NCBI RefSeq assembly: GCF_005518135.1
Contig: NZ_SULI01000001.1
Location: 186,001 to 250,000, forward strand
From: Shimia litoralis
GTDB lineage: Bacteria; Pseudomonadota; Alphaproteobacteria; Rhodobacterales; Rhodobacteraceae
Length of the DNA: 64,000 nucleotides
Direction: 5' to 3'
Under the pieces are notes generated by a model. That model was given only the letters and a program-made list of their open reading frames with translations. It searched no databases and had not been told where the DNA came from. Shown here one piece after another: positions 60,031 to 64,000 of this stretch (the first letter of the stretch is position 1; each line of letters starts with the position of its first letter). The position numbers and the translations under genes were made by a program.

Positions 60031-61356
60031 ATGACCACCACACGTTTCGCCCCTTCGCCTACGGGCTATATTCATGTCGGCAACCTGCGCACCGCGCTAA
60101 TGAACTTTCTCATTGCGCGCAAAGCGGGCGGCACCTTTATTCTTCGGATCGACGATACCGACCCCGAGCGCTCAAAGCAGGAATATGTGGATGCGATTCA
60201 GCAGGACCTGGAATGGCTTGGCTTGACGTGGGACAAGATGGAACGTCAGTCCGAGCGCCTCGACCGGTATGAAGAGGCGGCGCAGAATCTGCGCGACATG
60301 GGTCGTTTTTACGAGTGCTTCGAGACACCTGTGGAATTGGATCTTAAGCGCAAGAAACAGCTGAACATGGGCAACCCACCTGTCTATGATCGTGCGATGT
60401 ACACCATGGCCGATGCAGACAAAGATGCGTTGCGTCAGGAACGCGGGAATGGCCACTGGCGGTTCCTGCTGGATCGCGAACGGATTGAATGGACAGATGG
60501 CATTCTTGGCGATCTTTCGATTGATGCGGCGTCTGTGTCTGATCCTGTGTTGATCCGTGGCGATGGTCAGATGCTGTATACATTGGCGTCGGTTGTGGAT
60601 GATACGGATATGGGCGTGACCCATGTTGTGCGCGGATCCGACCACGTGACCAACACGGCCACACAAATTCAGATCATGAATGCCCTCAGTGGCAAGACGC
60701 CCACCTTTGCGCACCACTCTTTATTGACGGGTCCGCAAGGCGAGGCATTGTCCAAGCGGCTTGGCACGTTGTCGCTTCGCGATCTGCGCGAAGCGGGTGT
60801 CGAGCCGATGGCGTTGTTGTCGTTGATGGCGCGTCTCGGATCGTCTGATCCGGTGGAATTGCGCAGTTCGATTGACGAGATCGCGGATGGATTTGACCTT
60901 GGTCATTTTGGCGCGGCCCCGACCAAGTTTGACGAACAGGACCTGTATCCTTTGACCGGGCGGGTCTTGCACGAATTGCCACTGGCGGATGTCGCTGCCG
61001 ATATCGCCAAGGCAGGCGTGCCGGACCAACTGGCACAGTCCTTTTGGGATGTGATCCGCGAAAACATCGTGACACGCAAAGACATCGCAACGTGGTGGCA
61101 TATGTTCGAACATGGCGCCGATCCCGTGATTGATGAGGCTGATGCCGAATTTGTGGCGCAGGCCATCGCGATGCTGCCAGAAGGCCCATATACCGCCGAA
61201 ACATGGCGTGCATGGACCGCAGAGGTGAAAGAAGCCACCGGACGCAAAGGGCGTGGTCTGTTTATGCCGTTGCGCAAGGCGTTGACAGGACAAGGCCACG
61301 GCCCGGATATGTCTGCGGTGATGCCACTTCTTCAGGTCATCAAGGCCAAGGGCTAG
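60031..61356 (+). CDS. gltX: Glutamyl-tRNA synthetase
   Basis: A 441-residue class I synthetase. The HIGH motif is PTGYIHVGNLRTAL near residue 10, the KMSKS motif is ALSKRLGTLSLRDL near residue 239, and DDTDPERSKQEYVDAI lies between. It is somewhat shorter than discriminating GluRS (~470), which suits one of the two GltX copies usual in Alphaproteobacteria, the other being elsewhere; which tRNA it charges is not visible. AGGAG lies six bases before the ATG. Confidence 0.95.
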   Translation: MTTTRFAPSPTGYIHVGNLRTALMNFLIARKAGGTFILRIDDTDPERSKQEYVDAIQQDLEWLGLTWDKMERQSERLDRYEEAAQNLRDMGRFYECFETPVELDLKRKKQLNMGNPPVYDRAMYTMADADKDALRQERGNGHWRFLLDRERIEWTDGILGDLSIDAASVSDPVLIRGDGQMLYTLASVVDDTDMGVTHVVRGSDHVTNTATQIQIMNALSGKTPTFAHHSLLTGPQGEALSKRLGTLSLRDLREAGVEPMALLSLMARLGSSDPVELRSSIDEIADGFDLGHFGAAPTKFDEQDLYPLTGRVLHELPLADVAADIAKAGVPDQLAQSFWDVIRENIVTRKDIATWWHMFEHGADPVIDEADAEFVAQAIAMLPEGPYTAETWRAWTAEVKEATGRKGRGLFMPLRKALTGQGHGPDMSAVMPLLQVIKAKG

Positions 61357-61390
61357 ACCTGACGGTCTTACCTTACCTCTATGCGAATAG

Positions 61391-61426
61391 ATCCTCGCGG
61401 GACGTGTCCGGCGGGGATTTTTTGCG
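61391..61426 (+). terminator. Intrinsic terminator of gltX
   Basis: ATCCTCGC pairs with GCGGGGAT (8 pairs, one G-T) around a loop with its own GGAC/GTCC pairing, followed by TTTTTT. It lies 34 bp after the gltX stop. Confidence 0.87.
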
Positions 61427-61482
61427 CGCAGGCTGGTGTGCTGTGCATGATGTGCGCGGAACTTGTGGCACTTGTGAACAGG

Positions 61483-62061
61483 TCAGTCAGATGGTGTGTG
61501 ACCTTGGCAATGGGCGCCTACAGCAGACAGATGCGCGTCGACAAGGCGCAGCTCGTTGGGGCTGAGCGATTGGTGCCTTGGGTACATCGGGGCGTCCCTG
61601 TCGTTCAAAACCGCCGCGCTCCAACCCGTTGTGGTTTGAAAGAACGCGGCCAACCCGTCTTCGCCAAATTCGTTCAGGTACCCTTGGGCAACCACGTCGA
61701 TATATGACAGCAGCAAGGGATGCTCTTGGTTCGCATGCCCGTGCTTTCCATACGGAACCGTATATGTCGCGATGTCTAAGTTGTCTTGTTTCGGGTGTGA
61801 CACCGATGCCGAAACAGAGACGCGGTCATAGGCGCTTTCACGTTTATCCAATGCGCGCCAATCATTTCCGGGGACATGGGCAATCAATCCGTCAATCGAT
61901 GTGTGCGGGTCGGGGATTGCAGTCAGAAACGGAATGGGCCGCAAGGCCGTGTGCCGCCAAACGCGCCGCCATCCATGCAGTCGTGCGACATGTGCATCGT
62001 GATAGCTGTGTGTGGCGCGGTTGACGAGGCTGCCGTAGCCAAAGAAATAAGGGGCGATCAT
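61483..62061 (-). CDS. Gamma-glutamylcyclotransferase-like protein
   Basis: A 192-residue protein beginning YFFGYGSLVNRAT, the GGCT/ChaC substrate loop, with RLHGWRRVWRHT next and the catalytic-type Glu in LDKRESAYDRV. The family releases 5-oxoproline from gamma-glutamyl peptides or glutathione. The start ATG is 21 bp from an Fnr-type box shared with the divergent regulator. Substrate not determined. Confidence 0.82.
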   Translation of the reverse strand: MIAPYFFGYGSLVNRATHSYHDAHVARLHGWRRVWRHTALRPIPFLTAIPDPHTSIDGLIAHVPGNDWRALDKRESAYDRVSVSASVSHPKQDNLDIATYTVPYGKHGHANQEHPLLLSYIDVVAQGYLNEFGEDGLAAFFQTTTGWSAAVLNDRDAPMYPRHQSLSPNELRLVDAHLSAVGAHCQGHTPSD

Positions 62062-62081
62062 TCGCCTAGGGTGACATATCC

Positions 62082-62122
62082 TTGATCCATGTCAATTTCG
62101 TTTTGCTGCAAACCTGCATAGT
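62082..62122 (+). promoter_or_regulatory. Fnr/Dnr-type box and promoter of the Rrf2 gene
   Basis: TTGATCCATGTCAA (62082-62095) fits TTGAT-N4-RTCAA of Fnr/FnrL/Dnr regulators. CATAGT (62117-62122) is a fair -10; a start ~62130 puts the box centre at -41.5, the class II activation position. The gene begins at 62153. Confidence 0.62.
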
Positions 62123-62152
62123 GTTGCGATCACAAGCCTGACTGGAGCTCAC

Positions 62153-62599
62153 GTGCGTATTACCAAAAGAACGAACATCGCGATACGTGTGTTGATGTTT
62201 TGCGCGGCAAACCGTGGGCGTCTGGTGACCAAGTCAGAAATTGCACATGTGTGTAAAGCGTCTGAAAATCACTTGGCTCAGGTCATCAATCAGCTCGGTC
62301 AGATGGGTGTCGTTCTAACCCATCGTGGACGCAACGGCGGGCTTGAGTTGGCGCGGGATCCGATCGACATCGAAATCGGGCCGATATTTCGGGAAATGGA
62401 AGCCCCTGTGCCTTTGGCAGAGTGTTTCGCCGACGTCGACAGCTCCTGTCCTCTGGTCGAGGCATGTCGGCTCCGGTTGGCGCTGATGGATGCGGCCGAG
62501 GCCTTTTACAATCGCCTTGATGGGGTCACGCTTGACGGGCTGGTGTGTAACAATTCAGCGCTGTTGAGCATTCTCGCACCAGAGCCGTGCGTGCACTGA
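62153..62599 (+). CDS. Rrf2 family Fe-S regulator (NsrR/RirA-like)
   Basis: A 148-residue Rrf2 protein. The winged helix is RTNIAIRVLMFCAANRG then ASENHLAQVINQLGQMGVVLTHRGRNGGLELAR, closest by eye to NsrR, the NO-sensing repressor. Three cysteines at 91, 99 and 105 (C-X7-C-X5-C) will hold a cluster; that exact numbering is known for RirA, the rhizobial iron regulator. An Fnr-type box upstream favours a nitrogen-oxide or low-oxygen link. Start is a GTG with GGAG five bases upstream. Confidence 0.87.
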   Translation: MRITKRTNIAIRVLMFCAANRGRLVTKSEIAHVCKASENHLAQVINQLGQMGVVLTHRGRNGGLELARDPIDIEIGPIFREMEAPVPLAECFADVDSSCPLVEACRLRLALMDAAEAFYNRLDGVTLDGLVCNNSALLSILAPEPCVH

Positions 62600-62694
62600 G
62601 ATAAGATTTTGTCGATTTTTGTGGAAAAGCTGTCGTTTATGACCTGTAATCGACTTGCGAGAAAAATAACTGTGCACTACGGTACACGAACATG

Positions 62695-62850
62695 AATCGG
62701 GAGAACTGGAGAAATCCAGTGCCGAAGGAGCAACCGCCCCGGAAACTCTCAGGCCCAAAGGACCGATTTTTGGTACGAAGAACTCTGGAGAGAGGCGCGA
62801 GAGCGTCCGCCGAAGGGATAACGATCTCAGGCTAAAGGACAGAGGGGGCA
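62695..62850 (+). ncRNA. Tandem glycine riboswitch (gcvT element)
   Basis: Two aptamers in series. The first (62695-62768) is closed by AATCGG/CCGATT and contains GCCGAAGGAGCAA and CTCTCAGGCCCAAAGGACC. The second (62783-62844) is closed by CTCTG/CAGAG and contains GCCGAAGGGATAAC and CTCAGGCTAAAGGAC. These are the conserved cores. Downstream are a CGCACGA/TCGTGCG hairpin (62856-62876) and a CCGGAA/TTCCGG hairpin (62888-62915) next to the gcvT ribosome site, likely the switching part. It turns on glycine cleavage when glycine is high. Confidence 0.95.
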
Positions 62851-62936
62851 TCGCCCGCACGAGCAATAATCGTGCGATTGAGTGGTGCCGGAAAATTGCC
62901 TGATGTGGCTTCCGGAAGGACATGGGAGCTGACTGT

Positions 62937-64000
62937 ATGGGCGATTTGCAACGCACGCCTCTTTTTGATCTGCACGTGGCGCTGGGCGCTAAGATGGTGC
63001 CGTTTGCTGGCTATGAAATGCCTGTGCAATATCCGCTTGGGGTCATGAAAGAGCATCTTCAGACACGGACCAAGGCAGGGCTGTTTGACGTCAGCCACAT
63101 GGGACAAGTGATCTTGCGAGGCGCCTCGTATGACGAGATTGCGACCGCGTTCGAGACACTGGTGCCCATGGACGTTCTGGGATTGGGACAAGGGCGGCAA
63201 CGCTATGGTCTGTTTACCAATGCCGATGGCGGTATTGATGATGATCTGATGTTTGCCAACCGTGGTGATCATCTGTTTGTGGTGGTCAATGCGGCCTGCA
63301 AAGAGGCCGACATCGCGCGGATGAAAGCCGCGCTTGAACCCGCGATCACTGTCGAGGTCATCGAAGATCGGGCGTTGATCGCCTTGCAGGGGCCAGCCGC
63401 CGAACAGGCACTTGGCCAGCTAAATTCGGCAGTTGCAGAGATGGCATTTATGGATGTCGCCACTGTGGATCTGCTTGGGGTAGAGTGCTGGGTATCGCGG
63501 TCCGGATACACGGGCGAAGACGGATATGAGATTTCAGTACCCGCAAGCCATGCGCAGGCTCTGGCTCAGGCGTTGTTGGATATGCCAGACGTGGAGGCCA
63601 TCGGTTTGGGGGCACGGGATTCCCTGCGCCTCGAGGGTGGTCTTTGCTTGTATGGAAATGACATCGACGCCACGACTTCTCCTGTCGAAGCCGGACTAAA
63701 TTGGGCCATCCAGAAAGTCCGCCGGACAGACGGTGCGCGTTCAGGCGGGTTCCCCGGATCTGCGCGCATTCTGGGCGATTTTCAAAACGGTGTGGCGCGC
63801 AAGCGTGTGGGGTTGGTGCCGGATGGCCGTGCGCCCATGCGCGCCGGAACAGAGATTTTCGCAGATGCAGATGGCGGAGCTGCGATCGGGATTGTGACCT
63901 CTGGCGGGTTCGGACCCAGTGTCGGAGGTCCCGTTGCGATGGGATATGTCCAAACAGATTTCGCCACAATTGACACCCCTTTGTTTGGGGATGTTCGTGG
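62937..64000 (+). CDS. gcvT: Glycine cleavage system T protein (aminomethyltransferase), 3' end missing
   Basis: 354 complete codons are in the window and the frame is open at the end. The start reads MGDLQRTPLFDLHVALGAKMVPFAGYEMPVQYPLGV, followed by GLFDVSHMGQV, LQGPAAEQAL, SRSGYTGEDGYEIS, GLGARDSLRLEGGLCLYG and the C-terminal barrel with VGLVPDGRAP. It transfers the methylene group of glycine to tetrahydrofolate. GGGAG is eight bases before the ATG; an in-frame ATG at 62922 is too close to its AAGGA. gcvH and gcvP are expected downstream. Confidence 0.97.
   Translation, partial: MGDLQRTPLFDLHVALGAKMVPFAGYEMPVQYPLGVMKEHLQTRTKAGLFDVSHMGQVILRGASYDEIATAFETLVPMDVLGLGQGRQRYGLFTNADGGIDDDLMFANRGDHLFVVVNAACKEADIARMKAALEPAITVEVIEDRALIALQGPAAEQALGQLNSAVAEMAFMDVATVDLLGVECWVSRSGYTGEDGYEISVPASHAQALAQALLDMPDVEAIGLGARDSLRLEGGLCLYGNDIDATTSPVEAGLNWAIQKVRRTDGARSGGFPGSARILGDFQNGVARKRVGLVPDGRAPMRAGTEIFADADGGAAIGIVTSGGFGPSVGGPVAMGYVQTDFATIDTPLFGDVR

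Noticed and set aside
59794-60075. N-terminal extension of the metallo-hydrolase
   Set aside because: It runs into the gltX start, has no signal peptide character, and would bury the Tat-like signal that follows.
61381-61707. Forward frame after gltX
   Set aside because: It begins in the gltX terminator and lies opposite the cyclotransferase gene.

Overview
The window reads as the chromosome of a marine alphaproteobacterium of the Rhodobacterales (Roseobacter group). The reasons are moderately high GC with dense coding on both strands, many ATGA or TGATG stop/start overlaps, a LuxI-type synthase, a Tat-exported PhoX, TorF-type porin, TauE paired with a TIGR02186-like protein, a tandem glycine riboswitch before gcvT, an Irr/ICE-type iron element and an Fnr/Dnr-type box. 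It is almost entirely housekeeping and conserved accessory chromosome. I saw no IS element, prophage, CRISPR array, rRNA or tRNA.

Layout. 1-2680: 3' end of a luxI-type gene, a RecD/UvrD-like helicase and a short-chain dehydrogenase. 2689-4370: TIGR02186-like protein with a TauE/SafE exporter. 4463-9603: a BMP/Nup-type nucleoside ABC importer operon containing a small NTF2-like protein. 9776-12831: rimI-tsaB-nfu (nfu behind a strong promoter with an Irr-type box), a universal stress protein and a branched-chain aminotransferase. 13022-17496: phoX, trpS, a rhomboid-like protein lacking its catalytic residues, and an HdeD-like protein. 17609-26985: murJ-glnD-lpoA-like divergent from rsmI-yraN-gshB, then comM. 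27057-34985: a GST with a YHS-like tail, a CobC-like phosphatase with cobU, chaN, coaBC, dut, a membrane-anchored MoeB/ThiF-type E1-like enzyme and an M3 oligopeptidase. 35118-39792: a Kdo-linked capsule operon (kpsT, wzz/kpsE-like, kdsA, phosphohexomutase). 40049-44259: an ArsR/ArsP-type efflux pair, an Fe-S uracil-DNA-glycosylase-like gene with sseB, ghrA and a VOC protein. 44352-49973: the elongasome operon mreBCD-mrdA-rodA. 50234-56006: arylsulfatase, TorF porin, leuA behind a leucine-rich leader peptide, and a secreted MORN-repeat protein. 56164-64000: nadE, a PfkB kinase, an exported metallo-hydrolase, gltX, a gamma-glutamylcyclotransferase, an NsrR/RirA-type Rrf2 regulator and a riboswitch-controlled gcvT cut by the window end.

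The most notable signals are regulatory and architectural. They are a leucine leader peptide (MLTKIH..., seven Leu in the last eleven residues) with two mutually exclusive hairpins before leuA; a perfect TTTAGAA-N3-TTCTAAA element next to a TTGACA box before nfu; an Fnr-type site placed at about -41.5 before the Rrf2 gene; a 16-bp perfect palindrome covering the arsR start; a 14-bp tandem repeat that puts the yraN ATG out of frame; a pseudo-rhomboid; a GST-YHS fusion; and a membrane-anchored E1-like enzyme. Assignments rest on reading motifs, not on database searches.
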